A stretch of 64,000 nt of DNA, taken from positions 1 through 64,000 of the forward strand of contig NZ_MCAS01000069.1 of NCBI RefSeq assembly GCF_003610895.1, given 5' to 3'. Of the stretch, positions 26,460 through 34,882 are shown piece by piece; the first letter of the stretch is position 1; each line of letters begins with the position of its first letter. Made by a program: the position numbers and the translations under genes. Source of the stretch: Paraburkholderia fungorum. Its GTDB lineage: Bacteria; Pseudomonadota; Gammaproteobacteria; Burkholderiales; Burkholderiaceae. The notes beneath the pieces are model-generated. The model was not told the origin of the DNA and ran no database searches. It saw only the letters and a program-made list of their open reading frames with translations.

Positions 26460-26561
26460 ATCGTCTCCTTCAGATTGTCGCCAGTTGCAACCCGCTCCTG
26501 GTCTTTTATTGGTCGCCGGCCAGCTAGCGTTCGGCTGTTTTCGTCGAATCGCCACGGCGCT

Positions 26562-27617
26562 TCACTGCGTGGCCGAACTGGACGCCGGTTCGTACTTGCC
26601 GAAGCCGTATCGCTGGAAGATCCGGAATGCGGCAGGCGATTGTATGAAGCTGAGCCACCGGCGCGCCGCCTGCGGGTGCGGTGCGCCGTTGACCTGCGCG
26701 CCGGCGTAGATCGCGGTCGTGTTTTCATCGGCGGGAATGTCGACATGAGCAAGAGGATGCCCGATCTGTTCCTGGAACAAGGCTTCGGACTTCCAGAGCA
26801 CACCCGCGTCAGCGCGATCCTGCATCAGGAACAGCGCCGTTTGCCGGTGATGTATCTGCGTCAGTATGGTCGATCCGTCGCGCACCTTGTCCTCATAGAC
26901 GGCCTTGGCGAGTGCGTCGCCGCCCGCTTTCACCAGCGACGCCTTGATCTGCCGCGTCACGCCTTCAAATTCCGGGTTGGGCATGGCGAGCCGCAACTCG
27001 GGCCTTGCCAGATCCTTGAGCGACGTGACGTGCTGAGGATTGTCCCGACGAACCATGATCGTCAACTGATTCGTTACGTAGGGAACCGCGGGACCCGTTA
27101 GCGTGCCGTCCGCTATGAGCTCTTTAACCTTCGCCAAACCGGCGAAATAGGCATCGGGTTTGATCGTCCACGTCATATTGCCGACCGTGATCGTGCCGCC
27201 TGCTTTCATCTGCTTGACCAGCAAACCGGGAGGAATTGTTTCCCAGAAAATCCGCCCGCGATAGTCGGGATTGTCTTTCTCGAACTGCGCGACGAGCGGC
27301 GCCATCGCAAAGAAATAGTTGCCTCCCACGAACAGCACAAGCTTTGGCGATGACAGGTTGCCGTGAAAATCGGCCAGCACGTCGACCTGCGGGACTGTGA
27401 ATTCGAGTCCCCGATCGAGCGAATCGTTGTTTTCTCCATGCTGCCACGGCGGGAAAACGTCGGCCTCTGCCGAAGCCGAAGCCGCGGACGCAGATGCAGA
27501 TGCAGATGCAGATGCGATTCCAACGGTACAGCAGAGCGAGCACAGCGAGGCCGCAAGCGTTAGCCGCAAGAACCGCCGGGCCCCATGCAATGGCTTATGA
27601 GCGCGAGTGAATGCCAT
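26562..27617 (-). CDS. Periplasmic substrate-binding protein, type II (ModA-like)
   Basis: 351 residues with a signal peptide (about 1-36, ending CCTVGIASA) followed by an Ala-Ser repeat stretch. The body is a type II periplasmic binding protein resembling the molybdate/tungstate or oxyanion-binding kind: VGGNYFFAMAPLVAQFE, ITVGNMTWTIKPDAYFAG, PYVTNQLTIMVRRDNP, ELRLAMPNPEFEGV and AGVLWKSEALFQ. No ABC permease or ATPase is next to it; the gene sits 9 bp downstream of the DsrE-like gene and 102 bp before the cytochromes, so it belongs to the operon. It may bind a sulfur oxyanion for the cytochromes or a sensor rather than feed an importer. Ligand unknown. Confidence 0.75.
   Translation of the reverse strand: MAFTRAHKPLHGARRFLRLTLAASLCSLCCTVGIASASASASASAASASAEADVFPPWQHGENNDSLDRGLEFTVPQVDVLADFHGNLSSPKLVLFVGGNYFFAMAPLVAQFEKDNPDYRGRIFWETIPPGLLVKQMKAGGTITVGNMTWTIKPDAYFAGLAKVKELIADGTLTGPAVPYVTNQLTIMVRRDNPQHVTSLKDLARPELRLAMPNPEFEGVTRQIKASLVKAGGDALAKAVYEDKVRDGSTILTQIHHRQTALFLMQDRADAGVLWKSEALFQEQIGHPLAHVDIPADENTTAIYAGAQVNGAPHPQAARRWLSFIQSPAAFRIFQRYGFGKYEPASSSATQ
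27491..27516. repeat. 6-bp simple repeat inside the binding-protein gene
   Basis: About four copies of ATGCAG/GATGCA encode Ala-Ser repeats just after the signal peptide. Changes by whole units would keep the frame, so length variation would only alter the linker. Confidence 0.7.
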
Positions 27618-27626
27618 GGAGGGTCC

Positions 27627-28418
27627 TTAACTTGCGTAGTAAAAACCGGCTTGCTGGAGTTCGACCAGGGTCGCCACCGCGCCGGGTGTCACGATCGCGC
27701 TCGGGATGACATGGTTGGTCAGATCGGCTGCAAGCGCATCCAGCGCCAACTTGTCCGGATTCACGTTGGCGACGAGCAATCGCTCCGCCAGCTCCCAGAT
27801 GGCGTTATGACACGACAGAAAGACCGCACCTCGTTTCAGCAACGCCGAAATGCTGTTGTCGTGCGATGAAAAGGCGCCTTCGGCGCTTTCATGATCGCCG
27901 TTACCCATTGCCTCAGCCGGCTTGCTGTCGAGCAGTGTGTTGGTTGCAAGCTTGTTGCCGCTCATTTTCGCGAGGCCGTACTTGTCCCACGCCGCCTGGT
28001 CGAACAGGGACAAATGGGCCGACCCATGCGTGGCCGACACCACGAGAAAATCCGGATGCCTGTACGACCAGATCTGTGCATTGAGGGAATTGCGCATCAG
28101 ATTCAGCCACGGTCCGCCAAGCTCGGTGTTGTCCCACACCTGTTTTGGCCCGCCTCGATACCCGATAACGGCAGACAGCGCCTCATGATCCCATTGGTCG
28201 GGACGCTCGAGAATCATGGGTACCGTTTTGAAGTCACGCCGCCTGGGCGCCGCGGCCAGCCGTTGAGTCAATTCGGTCAGATTGTTGGCCCCGCCGGGCA
28301 GCAACGACGCCGCGTCGGCGGCAATTGCCTGCGATTGGCCGGTGGCGCCCAAGAGCGCCGTGCCGGCAGCAAGGCCAAACGTCTTTAACGCATTGCGGCG
28401 GGTAGTCTGGTTAGTCAT
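27627..28418 (-). CDS. Tat-exported DsrE-like protein
   Basis: 263 residues. The N-terminus TTRRNALKTFGLAAGTALLG is a twin-arginine signal, so the protein is exported folded. The C-terminal half resembles the DsrE/DsrF family, which carries sulfane sulfur: VFLSCHNAIWEL includes a single conserved Cys (Cys203) at the family position, and VIPSAIVTPGAVATLVELQQAGFYY matches the typical family end. The N-terminal 100 residues are extra. A DsrE-type protein in the periplasm is unusual, since DsrE proteins normally act in the cytoplasm. It is the first gene of the operon, with AAGGAG 9 nt before the ATG. It may hold persulfide from the cytochrome reaction. Confidence 0.72.
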   Translation of the reverse strand: MTNQTTRRNALKTFGLAAGTALLGATGQSQAIAADAASLLPGGANNLTELTQRLAAAPRRRDFKTVPMILERPDQWDHEALSAVIGYRGGPKQVWDNTELGGPWLNLMRNSLNAQIWSYRHPDFLVVSATHGSAHLSLFDQAAWDKYGLAKMSGNKLATNTLLDSKPAEAMGNGDHESAEGAFSSHDNSISALLKRGAVFLSCHNAIWELAERLLVANVNPDKLALDALAADLTNHVIPSAIVTPGAVATLVELQQAGFYYAS

Positions 28419-28477
28419 GCCTGTCTCTCCTTGTTGTTGTTCGAACAGTCGATGCCGCGAGAATGCGCGCGCACGAG

Positions 28478-28596
28478 TGATTCAACCGGCATGGCGGCAA
28501 TCGTATTAACGTTTGGCAAGTCTAGGGATATCTGAGCGATAAAAGAAATCGTGAATTCAGATTTAATGTATTTGCGTGGCCGATGATTCAACCGGC
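28478..28596. repeat. 13-bp direct repeat pair upstream of the sulfur operon
   Basis: TGATTCAACCGGC at 28478-28490 and 28584-28596, identical, 106 bp apart. A regulator-binding site is possible. Confidence 0.7.
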
Positions 28597-28633
28597 GGCT
28601 GGCCGCGCCAACGCTCCAGACGCCCAAAAAGCA

Positions 28634-28659
28634 GAAAGCCCTCGCGAAGGAGGGCTTTC
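28634..28659 (-). terminator. Intrinsic terminator of sodB
   Basis: GAAAGCCCTC (28634-28643) pairs with GAGGGCTTTC (28650-28659). Read on the minus strand it is followed by TGCTTTTT. A GTTTT on the other side makes it possibly bidirectional. Confidence 0.85.
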
Positions 28660-28757
28660 CGTTTTACTACCTGTTCCAGACTTCATTGCAGCGAACTATG
28701 CGGATTTTCAATTTACCTGGAAATCCGAACTATCCTGTCACGCTGCATCCGGCAATC

Positions 28758-29336
28758 TCACGCGAAATTCTTCGACGCGAATTCCCAGTTGACGATGTTC
28801 CAGTACGCTTCAACGAACTTCGGACGCGCATTGCGGTAGTCGATGTAGTACGCGTGTTCCCACACGTCGATCGTCAGCAGCGCCTTCGCGTCCGTGGTCA
28901 GCGGCGTAGCGGCGTTGCTCGTCGACACCAGGTCGAGCGAACCGTCGGCCTTCTTCACCAGCCATGCCCAACCCGAACCGAACGTGCCGACTGCGGTCTT
29001 GGCGAATTCTTCCTTGAACTTCTCGAACGAACCCCACTTGGCGTTGATCGCATCAGCCAGCGCGCCGCTCGGCGCACCGCCACCTTGCGGCGACAGGCTG
29101 TTCCAGAAGAACGTGTGGTTCCACACTTGCGCAGCGTTATTGAAGACGCCGCCCGATGCCTTCTTGACGATCTCTTCGAGCGACAGGTTCTCGAACTCCG
29201 TGCCCTTGATCAGATTGTTCAGGTTGGTCACATAGGTCTGATGGTGCTTGCCGTAGTGATAATCGAGCGTCTCTTCCGACATGTTCGGAACGAGTGCGTT
29301 TCTGGCGAACGGCAGCGGCGGGAGCGTATGTTCCAT
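28758..29336 (-). CDS. sodB: Iron superoxide dismutase
   Basis: 192 residues, the usual Fe-SOD length. The metal ligands are exactly at the expected positions: His27 (YHYGKHHQTY), His74 (VWNHTFFW), Asp157 and His161 (DVWEHAYYIDY). The FGSGWAWL motif is present. It removes superoxide in the cytoplasm, producing hydrogen peroxide and oxygen. Start at 29336 is fixed by AAGGAA 7 nt upstream; the frame runs further to 29471 but without a start signal. Gene order with xseA upstream is typical of Burkholderiaceae. A sigma-70 type promoter precedes it. Confidence 0.96.
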   Translation of the reverse strand: MEHTLPPLPFARNALVPNMSEETLDYHYGKHHQTYVTNLNNLIKGTEFENLSLEEIVKKASGGVFNNAAQVWNHTFFWNSLSPQGGGAPSGALADAINAKWGSFEKFKEEFAKTAVGTFGSGWAWLVKKADGSLDLVSTSNAATPLTTDAKALLTIDVWEHAYYIDYRNARPKFVEAYWNIVNWEFASKNFA

Positions 29337-29399
29337 GGTGCTTTCCTTCAGTCTGTATCTGTTGTGGGGGAGTCTGCGGATAACGCTAGTGAGCACTCG

Positions 29400-29428
29400 A
29401 TTGTAGGCGAGTTGGAATAACCCCGCAA
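29400..29428 (-). promoter_or_regulatory. Likely sodB promoter
   Basis: On the minus strand TTGCGG (29428-29423), 17-bp spacer, TACAAT (29405-29400), 64 nt before the start codon. Confidence 0.55.
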
Positions 29429-29556
29429 ACCAACGGACTTTATGTCCGGCATCGGCGAACATGCCGCACACATAGCGTAATTAGTGCTTTCGCATGAGTT
29501 GTGCCTGCCCTGCGCGGCTGCCGAAAATTCGCCTTCGGGCCGCTACCGGCGACACG

Positions 29557-30936
29557 TTAGAAACCGTCGGTCAGGCGCGGCTGCACATCGGCGAGGGCAA
29601 TGTCCGCGGCCCCTTCGGCGAGATGCACCGTCAGGCGCCGGCCCGGCTTCAGCGCCGACGGCGCGCGCACCGCGCGGCCGCTCTGCGCATCGAGCACGGC
29701 GGCATAGCCACGCTCCAGCGTGCGCTGCGGACTCAGCACTTCGAGCCGCGCGGCCAGCGTGCCGATACGCGCGGACTGACGTTCATGCTGGCGTAACAAT
29801 GCAGCGTCCAGACGTTGCGAGAGCGTGCCGAGCTTCGCCTGATGCGCGGCGAGATCGGGGCGCCAGCGCTGCCAGCGCATCTGCAGCAGAGAAAATCGCG
29901 CTCGGGCGTCACGCACGGGACGCGCGCCCGCCGATGCGAGGCGCGCGCTCAATTGCTGCAAATGCGTGCGCTGCCGCGCAAGCCGCTCGGCCGGCGACAC
30001 CAGCCGGCGCGCGAGCCAGTCGAGTTGCTGGGCGCGCCGCTCCATCATGCGGCCGAAACCGCGGGCAAGCGTTGCATGCCGATGATCGAGCTCGCGCAGC
30101 AACAGCACGCGCTGCGGGCTGACGAGTTCGGCGGCGCCGGTGGGCGTGGGTGCGCGCACGTCGGCGGCAAAATCGGCGATCGTGAAATCGGTTTCGTGCC
30201 CCACGCCGCTCACCACCGGTATTGCGCTCTCAGCGATCGCGCGCGCCAGCACCTCTTCGTTGAACGCCCACAGGTCTTCAATCGAACCGCCGCCGCGGCA
30301 CACGATCAGCACATCGACTTCGCGCCGCGCGTTGGCGGCGTCGACCATGTCGGCCAGCTTGACGCTCGCGCCCACGCCCTGCACCGGCGCCGGATAGACG
30401 ATCACCGGAATATGCGGCGCGCGACGCGACAAGGTAGTCAGGACGTCGCGCAATGCAGCCGCCTGGAGCGACGTCACGATGCCGATCGCGCGCGGATGGG
30501 CCGGCAAAGCACGTTTGCGTTCGGCGGCAAAGAGACCTTCGGCCTCGAGTTGCGCTTTCAGCTTGAGAAAGGCTTCGTAAAGCCGCCCTTGCCCGGTACG
30601 GCGCACAGCCTCCACATTCAGTTGCAACTCGCCGCGCGGCTCATACATCGTCACCAGCGCGCGCACTTCGATGCGGTCGCCTTCGCGCGGCGTGAACTCG
30701 GCATGCTGCGCGCGGCCGCGGAACATCACACAGCGCATCTGCGCCTGCGCGTCCTTGATCGAGAAATACCAGTGACCGCTTGCGGCACGCGTGAAGTTCG
30801 ACACCTCCCCCGCCACCCAGACGAGCGGAAACGAGCGTTCGAGCATCGAGCCGATCGCCCGGTTGAGCGCGGAAACGGGGACGACAACTTCACCGCCGGG
30901 CGTAGCCGGCGAAGCAAAAGGGCTTTCGGGATTCAT
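29557..30936 (-). CDS. xseA: Exodeoxyribonuclease VII large subunit
   Basis: 459 residues, usual length. The N-terminal OB-fold (VSALNRAIGSMLERSFPLVWVAGEVSNF, then GHWYFSIKD) and the catalytic domain with IGIVTSLQAAALRDVL, VIVYPAPVQG, ICRGGGSIEDLWAFN and VSGVGHETDFTIADFAAD are clear. A long alpha-helical coiled-coil arm rich in Arg, Leu and Gln follows and a small C-terminal domain ends the chain. With XseB (not in the window) it degrades single-stranded DNA in repair. It begins at ATG 30936 and is transcribed away from lpxK. Confidence 0.95.
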   Translation of the reverse strand: MNPESPFASPATPGGEVVVPVSALNRAIGSMLERSFPLVWVAGEVSNFTRAASGHWYFSIKDAQAQMRCVMFRGRAQHAEFTPREGDRIEVRALVTMYEPRGELQLNVEAVRRTGQGRLYEAFLKLKAQLEAEGLFAAERKRALPAHPRAIGIVTSLQAAALRDVLTTLSRRAPHIPVIVYPAPVQGVGASVKLADMVDAANARREVDVLIVCRGGGSIEDLWAFNEEVLARAIAESAIPVVSGVGHETDFTIADFAADVRAPTPTGAAELVSPQRVLLLRELDHRHATLARGFGRMMERRAQQLDWLARRLVSPAERLARQRTHLQQLSARLASAGARPVRDARARFSLLQMRWQRWRPDLAAHQAKLGTLSQRLDAALLRQHERQSARIGTLAARLEVLSPQRTLERGYAAVLDAQSGRAVRAPSALKPGRRLTVHLAEGAADIALADVQPRLTDGF

Positions 30937-31538
30937 GCGAGGAATGTCTGTGACTGGCCGGACAGACGATAGACCGAGTGGCCATCGGCGTCCAGCCCGG
31001 CGGATGAATTGTTAAAAGTGTCCACATGCCGGGACCCGTTAGACAAATGCCGCCCAGATCGCCCGCCAGGCCGCACGAATTGGAAGCATATCGTTGATTT
31101 ATATGGGATTTACATCTCATTAAAGAGAACGATTACCGATACGGAGCGCTCGCCACGGCCTTTCCAGCCGATCGACGGGGCGGTTCTCCACAAAGTTATC
31201 CACAGGCTGTGGGCCTCGCCCGCAGCTGCGGCTTGCCGCGCGACGCCGCGCGCGTGACTTGCCGGGCACGACGCCAGCGCGCTAGAGTGACGGGTTCGAC
31301 AGCATGCCGAAAGCCCCACGGGGGCTCGCGATTGCTGCAGACTGGCGGCACCCTGCGCGAGTCCATTGGCCGCTGCGGCCGGCTGCCCTCGCCTCATCTT
31401 TTTGCTGCACTTTTCGATTGTCCGGAGAACCGCGTTGATGCTTGCCCCGCGTATTGCACCTGGCACACCTGGCGCTTCCATGCCGCCGCCCCGCCCTCTT
31501 CGGGCGTGCGGTGCATCGCCCGTCCTTGCGGCTCGCCA
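30937..31538. other. Gap between xseA and lpxK
   Basis: About 600 bp without a supported gene. The open frame of lpxK extends left to 31209 but reads Cys/Arg-rich and unlike any LpxK N-terminus. It contains AT-rich stretches around 31090-31130 (likely promoter of xseA) and the DnaA-box-like cluster at 31184-31212. Confidence 0.5.
31184..31212. promoter_or_regulatory. DnaA-box-like sites and a 13-bp inverted repeat
   Basis: TTATCCACA (31196-31204) equals the DnaA-box consensus; TTCTCCACA (31184-31192) is one mismatch away, 12 bp to the left. The first overlaps a perfect CCACAG-G-CTGTGG inverted repeat (31200-31212). Confidence 0.5.
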
Positions 31539-32555
31539 ATGAGTGGCCTGAACGATCGTTTCGAAGCACGCCTTGCGCGTGAATGGCAGCAGCGTGGCCC
31601 CCTCGCGTGGGCCCTGACGCCTTTTGCGTGTGTGTTCGGTGCGATTGCCGCCGCGCGCCGTGCCGCTTTCTCGTTCGGCTGGCTGAAATCCGTGCGCATT
31701 GGCGTGCCGGTGGTCGTGGTCGGCAACGTGACGGTCGGCGGCACCGGCAAGACGCCGACCGTCATCGCGCTGGTCGAAGCCTTGCGCGCCGCCGGCTTCA
31801 AGCCTGGCGTGGTGTCGCGTGGCTATGGCGCGCGCGTCAAGGCGCCGACGCCGGTTCTCGCCAGCTCGGCGGCGAGCGTCGGCGGCGACGAACCGCTGCT
31901 GATCGCGCGCCGCACCGGCGCACCGGTCTGGGTCTGCCCGGATCGCGTCGCGGCCGCGCAGGCGCTGTGCGCCGCGCACCGTGACATCGACGTCATCGTC
32001 AGCGACGACGGCCTGCAGCACTATCGCCTCGAGCGCGACGCCGAACTGGTGGTCTTCGATCACCGGCTCGGCGGCAACGGTTTTCTGCTGCCGGCCGGCC
32101 CGCTGCGCGAGCCGCTGTCGCGCCGCCGCGATGCGACGCTGGTCAACGATCCTTACGCCCGCACGCTGCCCCCGTGGCCGAACACGTTCGCGCTGCGACT
32201 CGCACCCGCCGACGCCTGGCATCTCGACAACCCCGCCTTGCGCCGCCCGCTCGCTCAATTCAGCGGCGATCGCGTGCTGGCCGCGGCCGGCATCGGCGCG
32301 CCGGAGCGTTTTTTCGCCACGCTGCGCGCGGCCGGTCTCACGCCCACCACCCGGGCGCTGCCGGATCACTACGCGTTCGAGCGCAATCCCTTTACGGACG
32401 TCGACGCCGACACCATCCTGATAACCGAAAAGGATGCGGTAAAATTGGGGTCCTGGCACGACGCGCGCATCTGGGTTGTCCCTGTCGAAGCCGCGCTCGA
32501 TCATCGCCTCATTGCACTAGTTGTGGAGAAAGTCCGTGGACGCTCGCCTGCTTGA
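31539..32555 (+). CDS. lpxK: Tetraacyldisaccharide 4'-kinase
   Basis: 338 residues, the usual length. LpxK phosphorylates the 4' position of the lipid A disaccharide at the inner membrane. The N-terminal hydrophobic helix (about 22-40) anchors it, the P-loop GNVTVGGTGKTP is at 62-73, and SRGYGARV, DDGLQHYRLERD and ITEKDAVKL follow, as in the family. ATG 31539 was chosen because it gives a normal N-terminus (SGLNDRFEARLAREW); no strong ribosome site is seen. The 3' end overlaps the Trm112-like gene by 20 bp. Confidence 0.94.
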   Translation: MSGLNDRFEARLAREWQQRGPLAWALTPFACVFGAIAAARRAAFSFGWLKSVRIGVPVVVVGNVTVGGTGKTPTVIALVEALRAAGFKPGVVSRGYGARVKAPTPVLASSAASVGGDEPLLIARRTGAPVWVCPDRVAAAQALCAAHRDIDVIVSDDGLQHYRLERDAELVVFDHRLGGNGFLLPAGPLREPLSRRRDATLVNDPYARTLPPWPNTFALRLAPADAWHLDNPALRRPLAQFSGDRVLAAAGIGAPERFFATLRAAGLTPTTRALPDHYAFERNPFTDVDADTILITEKDAVKLGSWHDARIWVVPVEAALDHRLIALVVEKVRGRSPA

Positions 32556-32739
32556 AATTCTCGTCTGCCCGATCTGCAAGGGCCCGCTTAGCTACGATCG
32601 CGCTGCGCAGGAACTGATCTGCAACGCGGACAAGCTTGCCTATCCGATCCGCGACGGTATTCCCGTGATGCTGGTCGACGAAGCGCGCCAAACTGTCGAA
32701 GGCACGCCGGTCGATCTGAATCCGGGCTCGGTTGCCTGA
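32536..32739 (+). CDS. Trm112/UPF0434-like small zinc-ribbon protein
   Basis: 67 residues beginning VDARLLEILVCPICKGPLSY, then LICNADKLAYPIRDGIPVML, as in the UPF0434/Trm112 family (YcaR in E. coli). A CPIC pair is present but only one further Cys, so the ribbon may be partial. GTG at 32536 is the likely start: GGAGA lies 6 nt upstream, whereas the TTG at 32521 has none. It lies inside the end of lpxK and before kdsB, the standard arrangement. Function not firmly known; linked to lipid A/KDO genes by position. Confidence 0.88.
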   Translation: MDARLLEILVCPICKGPLSYDRAAQELICNADKLAYPIRDGIPVMLVDEARQTVEGTPVDLNPGSVA

Positions 32740-32926
32740 ACGGGCATTGGCCCGGCGCGGGGCATAGGTGCGCGGCAGCGAGATCCGGTGCGTGCCGCCT
32801 CCCTGATCCGCGATTGCCTGTCCTGCTTGCCCCGTCCGTCATCTCATTTGCCATTTTTCCCATCAGCGCTCGCAGTGCACTACTTGTAAGCGCTTCCTTC
32901 CGGTTTCATCGCCGCTCGCTCTTCCG

Positions 32927-33727
32927 ATGACCAACGCTAACGTCACCGCTCCTCCGTTCGTCGCCGTCGTGCCGGCCCGGCTCGCCTCGACGCGCCTGCC
33001 CAACAAACCGCTCGCCGACATCGGCGGCAAGCCCATGGTGGTGCGGGTTGCCGAACGCGCACGCGAATCGGGCGCGCAACAGGTGCTGATCGCCTCCGAC
33101 GCACAAGCGGTGCTGGATGTGGCCCGCGAACACGGCTTCGAAGCCGTGCTGACGCGCGCCGATCATCCGTCGGGCACCGACCGCCTCGCGGAAGTGGCCG
33201 CGCAGTTCGGTTGGAGCGACGAGACGATCGTGGTGAACGTACAGGGCGACGAGCCGCTGATCGATCCGGCGCTTGTGCGCGGCGTGGCGTCGCACCTGGC
33301 GTCGAGTCATGGTTGCGCGATCGCCACCGCCGCGCACCCGATCACCGATCCCGCGGAAATTTTCAACCCGAACGTCGTCAAGGTCGTGCTCGACGCGCGC
33401 GGCGTCGCGCTGTACTTCTCGCGCGCGCCGATTCCATGGGCACGCGACGCGTATCAGCCGCATTGGCCCGATGTGGCGTCGATGCCCACGCCGCCGGCAC
33501 CCGCGGTCGTCTACCGGCATATCGGCCTGTACGCGTATCGCGCCCAATTCCTGCGCACGTATCCGGGTCTCGCTATTTCGCCGATCGAACAGGTCGAAGC
33601 GCTCGAACAGCTGCGCGCGATGTGGCACGGCGAGCGGATCGCGGTGCTCGTCACTCAGGACGCGCCGCTGCCCGGCGTCGACACGCCCGCCGATCTCGCG
33701 CGCGTGCAGGCTTTATTCGGGGCGTGA
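32927..33727 (+). CDS. kdsB: 3-deoxy-manno-octulosonate cytidylyltransferase
   Basis: 266 residues. KdsB activates KDO with CTP to CMP-KDO for the lipopolysaccharide inner core. Visible motifs are VVPARLASTRLPNKPLADI (CTP loop), DHPSGTDRLAEVA, NVQGDEPLI and YFSRAPIPWARD, then HIGLYAYRAQFL and PIEQVEALEQLRAM. Length and order match the family. With lpxK and the Trm112-like gene it forms one envelope-synthesis run. The ribosome site is weak. Confidence 0.96.
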   Translation: MTNANVTAPPFVAVVPARLASTRLPNKPLADIGGKPMVVRVAERARESGAQQVLIASDAQAVLDVAREHGFEAVLTRADHPSGTDRLAEVAAQFGWSDETIVVNVQGDEPLIDPALVRGVASHLASSHGCAIATAAHPITDPAEIFNPNVVKVVLDARGVALYFSRAPIPWARDAYQPHWPDVASMPTPPAPAVVYRHIGLYAYRAQFLRTYPGLAISPIEQVEALEQLRAMWHGERIAVLVTQDAPLPGVDTPADLARVQALFGA

Positions 33728-33941
33728 GCGTAAAAACCCATGGCATAATCGGACGGTTATGCGCGCCTCCCGTTTAATGCGAGAGCCAGGGTTTGCCCCG
33801 GTCGCGCCGTTGTCGTCTTGCAGCGCCGTCATTGTCGACGTGCAGCGCGAGACACGAAACGGCAGCCGACGCGGGTCCCTCGGCGAATCGTGGGATGGCT
33901 GCAGCGCTACCAAAGAATTCACATAGATCTGGAGATATCAC

Positions 33942-34607
33942 ATGCGTTTGATCCTTTTGGGTGCGCCCGGCGCGGGCAAGGGCACTCAGGCAAACTTCAT
34001 CAAGGAAAAGTTCGGCATTCCGCAAATTTCCACCGGTGACATGCTGCGCGCAGCCGTTAAGGCAGGCACGCCGCTCGGTCTCGAAGCCAAGCGCTTCATG
34101 GACGCTGGCGAGCTGGTCACAGACGAGCTGATCATCAATCTGGTCAAGGAACGCCTGCAGCAGCCGGACTGCGCGAACGGTTATCTGTTCGACGGTTTTC
34201 CGCGCACCATTCCGCAAGCAGAAGCCATGAAGCAGGCCGGCGTCGCGATCGATTACGTGCTGGAGATCGACGTGCCGTTCGACGAGATCATCGTGCGGAT
34301 GAGCGGCCGCCGCTCGCATGCGGCGTCGGGCCGTACGTATCACGTCAAGTTCAACCCGCCCAAGGTTGAAGGCGTGGATGACGTGACGGGCGAACCGCTG
34401 ATCCAGCGCGACGACGACAAGGAAGAAACGGTCAAGAAGCGCCTCGACGTGTACGTTGCGCAAACCAAGCCGTTGATCGAGTACTACAACAACTGGGCGC
34501 AGAACGGCGACCCGGCAACCCCATTGACGGCGCCGCAATATCGCCGCATTTCGGGCCTCGGCACGGTCGAAGAAATTCGCAACCGCGCGTTTGATGCGTT
34601 GAAGTAA
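33942..34607 (+). CDS. adk: Adenylate kinase
   Basis: 221 residues, the long form. It converts ATP and AMP to two ADP in the cytoplasm. P-loop GAPGAGKGTQ at 7-16, STGDMLRA for AMP binding, GYLFDGFPRTIPQA, the LID domain (MSGRRSHAASGRTYHVKFNP, without the Cys tetrad, so a metal-free lid) and KKRLDVYVAQTKPL are present. A CTGGAG site precedes the ATG. A strong terminator follows at 34632. Confidence 0.97.
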   Translation: MRLILLGAPGAGKGTQANFIKEKFGIPQISTGDMLRAAVKAGTPLGLEAKRFMDAGELVTDELIINLVKERLQQPDCANGYLFDGFPRTIPQAEAMKQAGVAIDYVLEIDVPFDEIIVRMSGRRSHAASGRTYHVKFNPPKVEGVDDVTGEPLIQRDDDKEETVKKRLDVYVAQTKPLIEYYNNWAQNGDPATPLTAPQYRRISGLGTVEEIRNRAFDALK

Positions 34608-34631
34608 TGCCGCATCTGGCGCTGTCGTACG

Positions 34632-34661
34632 AAAAACCCGCCCATGCCGGCGGGTTTTTTT
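34632..34661 (+). terminator. Intrinsic terminator of adk
   Basis: AAACCCGCC (34634-34642) pairs with GGCGGGTTT (34649-34657), then TTTT. Confidence 0.92.
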
Positions 34662-34882
34662 ATTGCTTGCGACAGACGCGGCGTGTAGCCGCAACCAGCT
34701 GGTTCGCCATGTCCAGAGTTAATTAGCCCTCCGTACCAGTTTGATGGCACTGCCGGGCCGCCCGCACGGACTCCTGCCGGTTAGTACCCACTTCACTTTC
34801 CGCATTGCAGCATAGCCGTTACAATCGATCATCGAAAAAATATTCGATCGAGACATTACTGAACCGAAGCAAAGGAGAAGAC

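Larger units (their letters stand above)
28419..28757. other. Promoter region of the sulfur operon and end of sodB
   Basis: Gene-free 339 bp. It contains a 13-bp direct repeat TGATTCAACCGGC (28478-28490 and 28584-28596) and, on the right, the sodB terminator at 28634-28659. No sigma-70 promoter is convincing. Confidence 0.6.

Noticed and set aside
31110..32504. 464-codon frame opposite lpxK
   Set aside because: Shadow frame; lpxK has all family motifs.
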